This document shows, in pieces, positions 1 to 11,558 of a stretch of DNA of 64,000 nucleotides. The DNA is taken from the NCBI GenBank assembly GCA_037349105.1, contig JAYJMM010000118.1, positions 1,116,001 through 1,180,000 of the forward strand, read 5' to 3'. The position numbers and the translations under genes are program-made. Origin of the DNA: Limnomonas spitsbergensis. Its lineage: Eukaryota > Chlorophyta > Chlorophyceae > Chlamydomonadales. Each line of letters opens with the position of its first letter. Position 1 is the stretch's first letter. The notes beneath the pieces are model-generated. The model was given only the letters and a program-made list of their open reading frames with translations, was not told the origin of the DNA and did no database searches.

Positions 1-3000
1 CCAGCGCCCTCATTGCGGTCTTGCTTGACAGCATGGCCATTGCTTAGACTAGACAAGTGACGCGTAATACCTTATGGCGTCAATTTGGCACCGTCGAATA
101 GCCTCAAACCCCACTCGGTTTTATGATCCGTACATAAAAAGGTCACTCCTCCGACCCCAGCAGGCCGTGCCGAGCAGACCGACCCTAGTCCAAGCCACTG
201 CTCCAAGTAGATATAATATATAGTCGTCTCGATTGTCGCCAGCTGTTGAGCCAAGCCACACCCGCTAAGCGAGTCTAACGCCCGTTAAAAATATCACCTA
301 TAAAAACTGCTTCTCTTCGTTTCGCTCGATCTTGCACGTGAATGCGTACAAATTCGATCATTCAATCATGCATGTGAAGGCCATATAACTCCTAACGAAA
401 CTTTGAGCCTCAGGCATCCATGTAAGTGCTGAAATACGAAGACAGGTTGACTAAGTAAATAGGAAACTGCGATGCACATCAAGTTGGCATATCCCACAAG
501 ATATTTCAGCATATTTTAACTTTATTTGAACTCTCTTACAAATGGGACATTGTGTGAATGGACTGCTTCACTTCACACGAGCCTGAGGCTGCTGAGGCAT
601 GGCATGCATCAGCCAGCCAGCACTGCAATTCATCTTCATATTGGTAACCTTTCATTTGCTTGGACTTCATAACTATCCTAATCAGACACAAAAGATAGCT
701 TGATTGCCCAGCTTCTGAACCCAAGACGCAACCATATGGCACCGTTTTTTCATTCGACCAGGGCGAGGGTTTAGTGGGGGCAAATAAGAACTGGGAATAC
801 CCATCGCCCAAAGCTGTTAAGCTTGACGAGAGTTTTCCAATCTGGTCTTAAAATATATTTGGCCAAGGCCAGGATGGGTGGGGGCTATGGGGGGTCAAAG
901 TGGGGGTGGGGGGGGAGTGGGGTAAAAGAAACACTTCTTCTTCGAAATTATATTCTTTTTTTAGTCATCAGATTTAGACCATACCTACACCGTTGCATTC
1001 CTCATGTCAATAATTGTCAATCTGCGTCATAAAAGATAACTCACATAGAAGCCTTTACGCGTGCAATTTTGGCATAGAGGGTGTCGTTGCTCCGCAACTA
1101 GAAGCACTGTTATTCTACGTCCATTATTGAGTCAAACAATCTACCGTAGCTGCCTGGGTATTTGCTATAAATTAAGCATTTACAATCTGTGGGCATCGTT
1201 AAAGGGTCTTAAATTCAAAGACAGCAAAGTGGTTCTAAGGAAACAGCAACAGGGGGAAAAGTGCAAGAAAATAATTGAGAGGCTGACCAATGAGACAAGC
1301 CACAGTTACATTAATATTCTTTCCTACTGCAACTACTCTGGCAGCTCTTGCTCCTGCTCCTGTTTAAGGACAGGATGGCCTTGTGGGCAGGCTCTTTTAA
1401 CAAGAGCTGTTAAAGGAGCCTGCCCACAAGGCCATCCCCATTTGGCCTCCCTTCTCCGGGTATATATCATTGCGACGTGCAAGGTGTTGACCCTCACTGG
1501 ACATCATCTTTAGCTACCTGCAAGCCTAGTTGGCGGGCGTTCCCGGTCAGCTGCCACAGCTTCGCGCGACAGCTTGAGCATGCCAGCTGAGTTTACGTAC
1601 CAAGGTGATGAGACCACGCCCTGGCCACTCTATGATAACATCCCTCGACAGAAGGAGGAACTTAAGGCAGATCAGGGCCCCTCCGCAGCTGGGGATGTCC
1701 TTAGCCGCTCATGGTGTGGAAAGAACATGGATATTTGCTGTTTGTGAGGCAGGCTCATTGTTTGACACCATAGAAGCGCACTGTTGAGCTGATTGGAGTT
1801 GACCCTTGCCCCCCCTCAGAATTCTGATTTTAACTGGGAAATTAAGGTTTTACTGGGTTCTGGAGGCATGGGGAGAAGAAAGCCATGGGTCATTGCACAT
1901 ATTTTGATCTTCAACTTGTTTGTGTACCATGGCCAGCAGGGGGGCTGATCCAACTCCATGTTGGATCACATCATAGTAAAGACCTCTATTGGGAGGCATG
2001 TGTTCTTGCCAGATTGTTTTGGGAGAGCAAACAAGAAACCCGCATGCCTTTGACCTTACACAACCTTGTCATAGTACACTGCAACGGGTCTCACACAGTC
2101 AAAATAAATACCATGTGCAGCCGGCTTGCATGCACTCAGATAAGCAAGCTGGTTGGTTCTGACGTGTTGCTGTTCCTTTACCAAGATTAACAGTGCTAGC
2201 TCTATTCTTTGGCAGCTGCTTACATTATCATATCACGCCAAGTCGCCAACTATCATGCGCTAAGCTGTCAGGACAATTAGTCTCACAGACTTGCCTCGCT
2301 CAGTGATGGATACTTCAGTAAATAAGTTTGCTGTCACTCACAACATGCCCTTGCGTCCACAGGGCAGCCAGTAAGCTAGTGCAGGTAGGAGAACTACAGG
2401 AGCCGATTGCTCGCATGGGCTGACCTTGCCAGGGATGTGCAGGGACCGAGCTCGAATGTACCAGATACACCATCTTGTAGCAATATTTCCCCCCCGACAC
2501 AATGAGGTAACTGCCCTCTTTAGGCTGACAAACATATAATACTGTTGATAAGCATCAGTAATAAGTGGACAACCACTCCGGGCCACCAGAGGCAAACATC
2601 ATAAGCAGACACCCTCGTTTATGAAGCAATGAACCAAGGAAAAGCAGGTTCCCAATCAGGGGGGAACAATCTGCACACTACTCGGTATAAGAGATGTGCA
2701 AAATGGGAAATTGTACATCATGGACCAAGATGGTCGTACGTTCTCTGCAGTATTACTTTCTTGTATTCCGTGTTCTTTATTTCTTGATGCCTTCATCCCA
2801 GCAGGTACCTTGCATGGACCGCGTGTCCCCTAACAAGGGGGATGCTTGAGCTAACATGCTGATTTCAGTGCACTCGGCGCTCACGTCGCATTCATTAGCA
2901 GCCTGTGTCATGCTCATTTTTGCATGTATGATGAGGCAGTGGATCCACCCTGCTGGAGGAAGGAGGAGCGTTGGCACTCCATTGTCGCATCATGCTGTCC

Positions 3001-3729
3001 TGCTTGAACAATGGTAGGGCAGGCAGTTGCACCCTCATTGTGCTCGGCATTACAGCCGCCATCGCCATTGCAGCTTAATCAGCTCAAGTTTGTAAGTTTG
3101 CCATCATGTCAAATCTTGTCCTCAAACTCCTACTAAGATATGCGCCACTCCATGGAACCCAGACCATATGAAGCGGACCTGCACAGGAAGAGGCGGAAAA
3201 GAGGAGATGTCAGGCGGGCAATCATGTGATGCCACTGTGGTAATTAGCACACCCAGGCCACTGCCAAGCTGCTGGGGTCACAGCTATAAAAGCAAGGTCA
3301 CCGTGCAAGTAAGCAGGATACAGGGGCGTAGTGATGGGCCAAACCGTTTAGCAATGTCTTCAGGGGCACACTGGGATTCCTTGGCGTTTAATGTGAGAGG
3401 CATGAAGGGGTGAGGGGATGGGTGAGCTTTACTTTTAGTCAACAACATGCAGGGAGGCATAGAGCACATGCGAGGTCGTGTCAGTGCATAGTGCACAAAC
3501 GCACATGGGTATCTATCATCCAACCTGCCAGTTCTCTAATTCCAATTACTTCTCACATCAGGATAGGAAGCTGCGTCTGAAATGGTGTCTGAGCATGAAG
3601 GGGACTGCAGCTTGGGGCAGAGGCCCCATCCACACGTTGACCATCAGATACACCAGACCCCAAAGCTCGTGGCATCTACAGTGGCTAGCCTTTTCGGAGT
3701 TGTTTAGGGATATGTTTCCTGTTTCTCAC
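1..3729. other. Gene-poor stretch, no supported gene
   Basis: Open frames here are short, overlap on both strands and lack recognisable motifs, so I call no gene. The only clear structure is the perfect-looking hairpin at 1373-1437, listed separately. A G-rich patch lies near 868-925. Confidence 0.5.
1373..1437. repeat. Snap-back inverted repeat, 30-bp arms, 5-nt loop
   Basis: Arm 1 (1373-1402, beginning GGATGGCCTTGTGGGCAGG) is the reverse complement of arm 2 (1408-1437) apart from one position. That position would be a U-G wobble in a plus-strand transcript. The loop is only 5 nt (AGAGC). No gene surrounds it. It could be a small-RNA precursor, a cruciform, or the scar of a template-switch during replication. 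Confidence 0.85.
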
Positions 3730-3860
3730 CATGTCGTCGACAACAAGATTGAGGTCAGCGTAGTCTCCAATCTGGGCGGGGAAACTCCAATCGGGGATCA
3801 GGACTTGGATAGGCACATGCCCAGCCGGGGCTGCCCCCACCGTGATCTTGAAGTCATGCC
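3730..3860 (-). CDS. Exon-like segment, unknown protein
   Basis: On the minus strand an acceptor (CTCTACAG) before 3860 and a donor (GTGAGA) after 3730 bracket a 131-nt open segment. It contains HDFKITVGAAPAG and later IPDWSFPAQIGDYADLNL, a composition typical of a folded, possibly beta-rich domain. It may be a downstream exon of the disrupted minus-strand gene at 4385-8444, which has the same direction. I do not recognise the family, and no start or stop codon is assigned. Confidence 0.35.
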
Positions 3861-4529
3861 CTGTAGAGCCACAGCAGACAAGGGAAGGACACGTAAGACC
3901 GGGCTTCATGATGAGACCACATGCCACCAATCAGCCAGACATGCATGAACGCAAGGCCCAATAAAGTTTGAGGCTCAGCCAAACCAGAGTCACCTTGACC
4001 TTGGGATTTCACTAACTTTGAGCAGGCAGGGGGGGGGTAAACTGGTATGAGATGCCATGGAATGTTTCAGTGCTACCACGGGATTCAGTGCATGGTACCT
4101 GGAATTGAGCTTGCTCATCCAATACCAGCCCCACGCGGCCAAGCGTTCAGCTATGCCCAGCGGGTATGCACCATTATGAATATGCTCTTCGAGGGGGCGA
4201 AGCCCCTCCGGCACTGTACTAGTTCGATAGACACGCCATCAGCAGCATGGGATTCAGGCTCATCCGAGTACAGGTATCTGACCCTATTTTCGCCCTGGAT
4301 ACTTTAGGGCACATGTCCCCCGATACCACTGCAGGGATCATCTGGCAGAACGGCAAGCCAAGGCAATTAAGCAAAGCAGCTTACCGCTTGACAATGTCCT
4401 CGAGGTTGGCAAAACATGCAGATTGGGCCGAGCTCAGTGGCAGTCCACACGTAATCGCCTCCATCAAAAGTTTCGGGAACCAGATCAGTGTATACCTGCC
4501 CAAACGCAGGGTAGAATGCCGCAGGAGGA

Positions 4530-4815
4530 GCAGAGACGGGGGAGGGGATGGGGGAGGACATGGGGGAAGGGACAGGTGAGGGGATGGGGGAAGGGACAGG
4601 TGAGGGGATGGGTGAGGGGACGGGGGAAGGGATGGGAGAGGGGGCGGGAGAGGGGACGGGGGAGGGGACAGGGGAGGGGGCAGGTGAGGGGATGGGGGAA
4701 GGGATGGGAGAGGGGACGGGGGAAGGGACGAAAGAGGGGACGGGAGAGGGGAAGGGGGAGGGGATGGGGGACGGGGATGGATCAGGGCAAGGTGCAGGGG
4801 AAGGGGATGGATCAA
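4530..4815. repeat. Degenerate GA-rich minisatellite encoding Pro-Ser repeats
   Basis: Units of 12-18 bp built on GGGGA(C/T)GGG. Because unit lengths are multiples of 3, all frames stay open. The minus strand gives [11 protein letters not shown] in the disrupted exon. The plus-strand [11 protein letters not shown] frame is taken as a shadow. Confidence 0.85.
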
Positions 4816-4911
4816 GGCCATATACAGGAGGAGCCGGGTACATTCCATAGACAGGAGGGTAAGACCCATAGCCTCCATAGCCTGCTGTGTGGCTCCCTCC
4901 ATGGAGAGATC

Positions 4912-4916
4912 GCCTT
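4912..4916. repeat. Target-site duplication GCCTT (left)
   Basis: Five bases GCCTT directly abut the left LTR. The same five bases follow the right LTR at 8326-8330. A 5-bp duplication is standard for LTR retrotransposon integration. Confidence 0.9.
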
Positions 4917-5390
4917 TGAAGCATGGCAGTATAGACAATAATGCCCTTACTTGTATCTCTTATCTGTCAATGCTGAGAGAGGAAGCGGAGACCGGGGAGT
5001 CGGGATCACGGTGGAGAATCGCTGGTTACATCTTGATATAATCGGTAAAGCAACAGAGTCGGCGTACTATAAGATCACGAATCAACAGAGTCTCAGTATA
5101 AGAAGACAGGGCAAACAAGGCATGCCCTAGTCTATGACAAATCGGAATTACTACCACGCATAGTAGAGTCATGAGCACAGTCATAGTGTCATGGCTAACG
5201 TGTCACTAGTCAAGGCAACTAAAGTAATCACATAACTTCGGAAGGAAGTTACTTAAAACAAACACACACGGAAACGAGCTTCAATCCGCACAGAGTAATA
5301 TGCGAACTAGCATGACTAAAAGCATGGCATCCTAGCTACCATCTCTGACAAGCATTAGCATGGCACTTGCTAGGTGCCAGCTCTGTTACA
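4917..5390 (-). repeat. LTR, left copy (3' LTR)
   Basis: 474 bp, beginning TGAAGCATGGCAG on the plus strand and ending CTCTGTTACA. It matches 7852-8325 at an offset of 2935. Differences seen: TGG versus GAG-type bases at positions 8-9. It is preceded on the minus strand by the polypurine tract, making it the 3' LTR. Confidence 0.93.
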
Positions 5391-5405
5391 TTCTCCCCCC
5401 TTTTC
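5391..5405 (-). other. Polypurine tract of the retrotransposon
   Basis: The minus strand reads GAAAAGGGGGGAGAA directly before the LTR start TGTAACAG. This is the expected place and composition for priming plus-strand DNA synthesis. Confidence 0.88.
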
Positions 5406-7317
5406 AAACAGGCTACGCCCTCGGAGCCATCCAAAATTAACATGCTTCTGGCAAAATAACTAGAATACCCTACGATGATCAATTGGCGGGCGTCCAACGT
5501 AATCGTTCATAAACAATCATCTAACTGCTAACTAATTTATTTTCTCAAAAGTCAGAACATTATTTCTTGTAACATATCATGTCATGGGAACTATAGAAGG
5601 ACGTCAACATATCGAGGACATACATCGGAGCCTAACAACAATAGGTATGCTACTTTTCATCACGCCGTAGTAAGCATTTCAACCATCTAATAGCTCCTCT
5701 TCACGCGTCTGCATTTCCATCTTTGTCTTGTTCGTCTTCTTCGTCTTCTTGAACATAATCCGTAATTTCCTTTCCCCCGGGACTGTATTTCCTTTCCCCC
5801 GGGACTGACGGCAGGCTCCCGCTCCTCTAAAATCCTGACGTAAAAGGTGGTGGAGGCTATGCATAAATCCTAGAGAGCGACTCCGGAGGAACTACAAAAA
5901 CCTAGGTAGCGTGGCCATGGGATATATGTTGAAGCGATGCATGAAGGCATGCTCAAAATCTTTACAAGCAAATGCGTAGAACGCAATCAATGCTCGACCC
6001 ATGAATGGATAAAGTGCAACATAGTACACGATATCACCCCCCATCTCACCAGACGGGGCAGGCCAGGGATAATGACTCTCCTGCCTGGAGCGAGGGTGTA
6101 CCCTGGTACGAAACCCAAGCTATGGCTTGGTTACTCTGTCGCAACCTGGCCTGATGGACTGATGTGCTTTGCAAAACTCATCCACCAGATGATGAAGCTA
6201 AGGCCACTAAAATACGCGTGAGGCAATCGCTCGCTTGTCGCGCTCCGCAGCCGGAAGCAAGTGGAAACATCATAAGCCATGAATCAGCTGGTGGCGCATA
6301 TGCAAGATCTGCAGATCCTATGCGTCACATACAACCATGAACCATGATTGTGCATTCCTGATGTGAGCTGAACATCCTCATCTATCCGCGAGCTCATCTC
6401 GGCCAGTTACGGTGAGAGTGCATAAGAGCTCCAGATCAGATGGCATGGTGACACACACGCGAAGACAAACTGCCGTTTGGTCAAAGCCGTGTTCTAGATG
6501 TCGCCGAAAAAGTCCGGATGGCTTATCCGCAACCTAGAGGAGGAAAATCCGTAATCCATTGGCATGTCACAACGGGCCGTTGAAAATGGAATACCCAAGA
6601 CGAATCACGCAAAGGATCCCGTGGGCGGTGTATAGATATCGGGTTGATTCTAGGAACACCTCATCTCCGTGCAAAGAAACCTCTGTTTTGACATGTAAGA
6701 ATCTACGTCTCGAAACTTAGCACAGTCTTGACATTACCCGAAGGAGTTGAGGCTAATCTGCCTATCGTGGTCATTGGTCCCAAGTGGATGCACGGCAATT
6801 ACTCTTCACCGGCTCCTCATGGGTCCTAGCTTGACGCACTGTATTAACTCCTCTCATGCCCGTCTGTTGAGTGCTGACCCATCTCTCCTCCTCCCTCAAA
6901 ACAAATGTGTGCACTCCGGGCACATCTAATAATTTCGCATGACAGGTTTCCGTGAGTTGCCCCACCATCAAAGTGATGCATCCGGCCTAGGCAATACAAC
7001 TCTTAAGGTCTATGCCATGGTTTCAGATGGGAATTGCGTTACCTGACAACCTTTGAGTTGGACGGTAGAGGACGGTCACATGGGACACACAGTAAAACGA
7101 GACGTTTTGGCCGGGGGAAAATTCTGGGAAATTGAGAACCGGACGTGCTGAAACTGGGTGCCATAGTCCCGTCATCTTCTAGCCACGCCGTTATGAAATA
7201 AAACATCTGCAAATTCAGCTGACGTCTGATAGCAGCTCGAGCGAGCCATGAATCGCTAGGCACTGGCTTGTCGAGATTAACCTAGCCTGCCTAGAACGAC
7301 CTTGATGAGGCCGACTG

Positions 7318-7675
7318 TGGCGATGACTGGTCATTTAACTGACAGCTGAAGTTCACGCTGAAGTTCAGGCTGACTGTCGACTGCTGCCCAACTGAAGTGC
7401 TGACCAAATTTGGCTGAAGCGAGGGCACAAGCGAGAGATACAACGAGGGCACAGGCGAGACTGGGTGTCACGCGAGATACACAGGTTATATTCATATGGC
7501 GATGACTGGTCATTTAACTGACAGCTGAGGTTCACGCTGAAGTTCAGGCTGACTGCTGCCCACCGAAAGTGCTGACCAAATCTGGCTGAAGCGAGGGCAC
7601 ACGCGAGAGGTACACGCGAGGGCACAAGCGAGACGGGATGTCAAGCGAGATACACAGGCGATACTCAGGCAATGT
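7318..7675. repeat. Tandem duplication, about 179-bp unit
   Basis: The block starting TGGCGATGACTGG at 7318 recurs at 7497 with small indels. Each unit itself has GCGAGGGCAC/GCGAGA short repeats. It lies inside the retrotransposon near its 5' end and may be part of its leader. Confidence 0.85.
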
Positions 7676-7837
7676 ACACAAGTGACAGCAATGCAACATG
7701 GCTGGCTGACAGTGCGCGTACGACACTACTGCGCGGAGGTTGGGCCAACATGTAGCGATTTCGCAGTCGCAGGGACGCAGGCCAGGCGTGACATGTCCGT
7801 CAAAAATTGCCAGGGATGGCAATTCAGGATCAATCAG

Positions 7838-7849
7838 GCTTTGAAACCA
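7838..7849 (-). other. Retrotransposon primer-binding site
   Basis: The minus strand reads TGGTTTCAAAGC, two bases inside the 5' LTR. It matches 10 of 12 positions of TGGTATCAGAGC, the binding site for initiator tRNA-Met common in plant elements (from memory). Confidence 0.8.
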
Positions 7850-7851
7850 AG

Positions 7852-8325
7852 TGAAGCAGAGCAGTATAGACAATAATGCCCTTACTTGTATCTCTTATCT
7901 GTCAATGCTGAGAGAGGAAGCGGAGACCGGGGAGTCGGGATCACGGTGGAGAATCGCTGGTTACATCTTGATATAATCGGTAAAGCAACAGAGTCGGCGT
8001 ACTATAAGATCACGAATCAACAGAGTCTCAGTATAAGAAGACAGGGCAAACAAGGCATGCCCTAGTCTATGACAAATCGGAATTACTACCACGCATAGTA
8101 GAGTCATGAGCACAGTCATAGTGTCATGGCTAACGTGTCACTAGTCAAGGCAACTAAAGTAATCACATAACTTCGGAAGGAAGTTACTTAAAACAAACAC
8201 ACACGGAAACGAGCTTCAATCCGCACAGAGTAATATGCGAACTAGCATGACTAAAAGCATGGCATCCTAGCTACCATCTCTGACAAGCATTAGCATGGCA
8301 CTTGCTAGGTGCCAGCTCTGTTACA
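7852..8325 (-). repeat. LTR, right copy (5' LTR)
   Basis: 474-bp partner of 4917-5390. Its inner edge meets the primer-binding site, so it is the 5' LTR and would hold the promoter for a minus-strand transcript. Confidence 0.93.
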
Positions 8326-8330
8326 GCCTT
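8326..8330. repeat. Target-site duplication GCCTT (right)
   Basis: Partner of 4912-4916, immediately after the right LTR. Confidence 0.9.
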
Positions 8331-8512
8331 GGTATGTTGAGCTCAGTCAGATCCAAGTCGTCGGCCTCGTTGAGGGCTGACAGGAGCAGCTTGTGCAGCC
8401 TGGCCTGTTGCAGCCTTCCTGAGCACCTCAATTTGGCATCAAAGCTGCGCACGGCATTCAAAATAAAGCAATCTTAGTTGATCAAAATTCAAGAGATTCA
8501 GGGAAAGCAAGG

Positions 8513-8737
8513 CTAAAAGGGGCTATCCTCTCGAGCCATATCGGTATGGGATGGTGTAGCCTGAGGAGGCCAGCCCCGAGCGGTACTGAAGGGGCAGAGC
8601 CAGTGCCATGCCTGGGTGATTGAAGGCCTCCAGGAGCTAGTGTCATCACCGTCATTGACCAGTAATGCTAGATACTGCTTAACGTCATCAAGTCGTACAG
8701 AAATCCCATCAGCGTCCTCAAATACATTAACGACACG
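8513..8737 (-). CDS. Possible exon of the disrupted minus-strand gene
   Basis: An open minus-strand segment contains RVVNVFEDADGISVRLDD and then VKQYLALLVNDG, which reads like a real charged helical segment. It lies just upstream of the exon at 8331-8444 in the same direction. Boundaries are not resolved, and the tail rich in Trp/Pro is probably intron. Function unknown. Confidence 0.25.
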   Translation of the reverse strand, partial: RVVNVFEDADGISVRLDDVKQYLALLVNDGDDTSSWRPSITQAWHWLCPFSTARGWPPQATPSHTDMAREDSPF

Positions 8738-8899
8738 TATCGACAAGTACGATCAGGGTGCCTGTGCACTTGAACGCATGGGCGATTCAAAATAGCAGGA
8801 CGCCGGCGGGCGAAGAAAAGTGGGTGGGGCATCAAGGTGGGGCACTTGCTGCTTGCCTGCTGGCCGCGTCGCAGGAAATGCAAGCCCCTGCCACCAGGG

Positions 8900-9639
8900 C
8901 AATCAAGCTCAAGATGGCCACGTTAAGTGGAAGGAGGGGTCCTGTGAGCGTGGCAGCATATCAGACAGGGGATGCGATGCTCGAATGAACGAAGCCTTGC
9001 CACCACAAGCATAGTCAGTCGATAAACGCGGAGAAGTCACGCATGCATGGCAGTGCCGGCTGGCTTCCAAATAATCGACAAGACGACGGCGCGCTTCCCA
9101 CTACTGCCCGCGTGCCTCACCACTCATTTATCAAAGGCTCAAAGTTGCTTGGGTTTCAAAAATTGAGTAATGCCGTTAGTATTGAAGGATGTCAACCGTC
9201 GATGTCTCTCTACGTGTGGGCATCAACAACTGGCCTGCCACAAAATGGCCACACGCTCTCAGCCAAACTAAATGTACTGCAGTGACGCAACACACCCATA
9301 AGATGACATAACTGACATGTCATCAGGTACCATACCGATATGGCATCTTAATAGCATGTAATAGATCAGCAGGGCATCAAATATCACCTAAGATTAGCGT
9401 CTACGGTCCTGTAAGACACTAATACCGTAGAACCGGATAGGGTTCGCGCACCCCGGATTCGAATATTTTAGCAAATCGTCCGCACGGCGAAATACGCTGT
9501 GTGTCCGCGCAGCGCTTTTACCGCGCAGCAGCCATTGCCAGCAAGTAGTTGAATTTCCTGAGCGCGCAGCCCTTCAGATGTTATTAATACATACAGGTCC
9601 GCGCAGCTAAAAAGAACTTCGCAAAGGGCAAATAGCCAC
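8900..9639. other. Intergenic, no gene seen
   Basis: Only short frames on either strand. Nothing resembles a conserved protein or structural RNA. Confidence 0.45.
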
Positions 9640-10466
9640 CAGGGACACAGGAAACGGGTTACTGTTGATACGGTATCACGTTACGCTATGTTACGATACG
9701 TTACGTTACGATACGGGCCTTTGGCCCGATACGGGATTCAATACGACCCCCCCCCCAAATCCCACATTGAGGTGGAGGTGCCATGGCCCAAACCGGCATG
9801 CATGGCTGCATGCCAGCCCCCATGCATTTTTGCATGACCCCAGCAAGTAACCCCTAATAATGGTCACCATGTATGCATGCAGATTGACCATGCAGAATGC
9901 TAGTTTAAGCAGACAATCATCCGGGCAATGATGGATATTTAACTTCTTATTTCACCCAGTCTGTATAAGCACTAGCTCATCCCCTCTCCGTTGAGTACTT
10001 GATTCAGTTCCTCTTACGTCTCACTCTCCCGCCTCATTATCTGTTACATCTGACTAGCTGAGCAGCTGAGGTGCAGGCTTGAATTCCGTGAGCTCCTGAA
10101 GTGCTAGTTCATCGGAAGGTAAACATAAGAGACGAATGAAGGATCCCCAAGCGTTAAACGGGTGCATTATCCACGAAATTTCGAGCGGGCTGTCCGAACA
10201 TAACTTGCGTCGATTACTCTGTTCCCTACACTCTGTGCTCACAAACTCACAATGCCATTATAAAGTAGACGCATTCTTTTGCGCGATGCATCGCTGCAAA
10301 TGTGCAATGCACCAGTTGTTGGGCTTATCACTAGCGATGGTCGTGTCGCTGTGTGGAATCTCAGCGCGGTCATTCCACACATACTCATATGATACGTTAC
10401 GTTACGACTTACGATACGTTACGTTCCGGGATATTTTGCCCATACGGGCCGTATCCTGTGTCCCTG
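9640..10466. mobile_element. hAT-like MITE, copy 1
   Basis: The 827-bp element begins CAGGGACACAGG and ends CCTGTGTCCCTG, giving 12-bp terminal inverted repeats. Subterminal stretches on both sides repeat ACGTTACGATACG. The 8-bp sequence ATAGCCAC flanks it on both sides (9632-9639 and 10467-10474). Terminal CAGGG and 8-bp duplications are typical of hAT elements. There is no transposase frame inside. It is closely similar to 18155-18997 in the same orientation. Confidence 0.85.
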
Positions 10467-10474
10467 ATAGCCAC

Positions 10475-11558
10475 TACGTACTGTCAACCCAATCAAAAAC
10501 ATCGTGTCGGTAGCTGAATGAACAGTCAGACAAACAGTGCAACTAAGGTGTCGAATTCTTAATCTTTACCTTAGTTGTCGATTAGACGCAGTGACGAGTA
10601 TTGTAAGTATTTCAGAATACTGATGTCAAATGACATTTTGACATTTTGGTACAAACTGTAGTCAGCACCCCCCCCCAAACTAGTTTTTCGGCCTATGACT
10701 ACCAATTTCGCGCAACGGGATTTTGAATTATTTACACCGTGCATATTGTTCGCGCACCCCAAAATAATTAATTCAATGCGGAGTGAAACCGGTTCCATGG
10801 CACGCTTCCAACCACCCGCTTTGAGCTCGGCTTCCAGTGAGAGGTACATCTTCCAATAATGCGAGGGAGATGTTCTTGATGACGCAAGGCAAGTATGAGA
10901 GGGAAGAGCATACAATGCATTTTTCATTTGTCAGGGTGCAAGCGTGTGGGCTTTTGAGTCGAGGTATGTTGAGGTCTGAATGACAGAAAGAAGATAAAAG
11001 CCAGAGCGAGCTAGCGAGCAAGTAAGCATGAGTGCCTCGAGTCTCGATTCTGGGAGGAATATGACGACGGCATCACCGAGATTTTCCCCAGTATAAATAT
11101 GTGGGTTTTACTGGAAGGCAGTGTGCATGCTCATCTGGTAGCCAGTTTGCATGTTCTTATGTTCTGCTGGTATAGCATTGACAAATGAGTTTGTGTAATG
11201 CCTTCGTGCTTTATATATTGTACCGTAGTCACGGACGTGTTTCGTTGTTTTCGAAGTTCGTTGTTGCTTTAGAAAGCGAATTGATTTATCGCTGACCTTT
11301 TCGTTGTTTTGATTCGCTGCCCCTTCAATTTTTTCAAAACTTTGGTTCGTTTACCCGTAAAAACGCTTAATTCCGTAGCCGATTGGATTGTAAATCGGTA
11401 GTGTTCAGTTCGTAGGATTCCAAGCTCGTTTGGGTGTTGCTACGCAGCGAGGAGGGACTGGTACCAAGTACCAACCCATAACGTCCACACACCGGTACCG
11501 TACAGATGCACGTGCAACATCTACACCGCGACCACCACCGCGACCAGTTTACCGACCT
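10475..11558. other. Intergenic, no gene seen
   Basis: AT-richer DNA with short frames only. Nothing assignable. Confidence 0.4.

Larger units (their letters stand above)
4917..8325 (-). mobile_element. Non-autonomous LTR retrotransposon (LARD/TRIM-like)
   Basis: Two 474-bp direct LTRs (4917-5390 and 7852-8325) bound 2461 bp of internal DNA. Both LTRs run TG...CA, and a GCCTT duplication flanks the element. Orientation is minus: two bases inside the right LTR lies a 12-nt primer-binding site (TGGTTTCAAAGC), and a polypurine tract abuts the left LTR. The internal region has no reverse transcriptase, integrase, protease or Gag that I can see, only short frames, so mobility would need proteins supplied in trans. 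I saw only two differences between the LTRs, both within nine bases of one end, which suggests a recent insertion. It lies inside a coding exon. Confidence 0.93.
4385..8444 (-). pseudogene. Pro/Ser-rich coding exon split by an LTR retrotransposon
   Basis: Minus-strand coding sequence runs 8444-8331, is broken by the retrotransposon (4917-8325), and resumes at 4916-4385. An acceptor (GTGCGCAG) precedes 8444 and a donor (GTAAGC) follows 4385. When the element and one copy of the 5-bp target duplication are discounted, the frame runs through without a stop: a helical part (RLQQARLHKLLLSALNEADD), then a Tyr/Gly-rich part ([12 protein letters not shown]), then a long array of Pro-Ser-Pro-Val/Ile units, then [15 protein letters not shown]. 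Such (SP)n stretches are typical of hydroxyproline-rich cell-wall glycoproteins of green algae. That class is an inference and the flanking parts are unknown to me. The second frame across the array is also open, so frame choice rests on continuity over the insertion. Confidence 0.5.

Noticed and set aside
4423..4941. Plus-strand Gly/Arg/Glu-rich frames over the GA-rich minisatellite
   Set aside because: Shadow of the repeat. The minus frame alone continues in phase on both sides of the retrotransposon.
7544..7873. 109-residue minus frame as a retrotransposon Gag
   Set aside because: It begins in the LTR, crosses the primer-binding site and ends in a tandem duplication. There is no zinc knuckle or Gag-like pattern.
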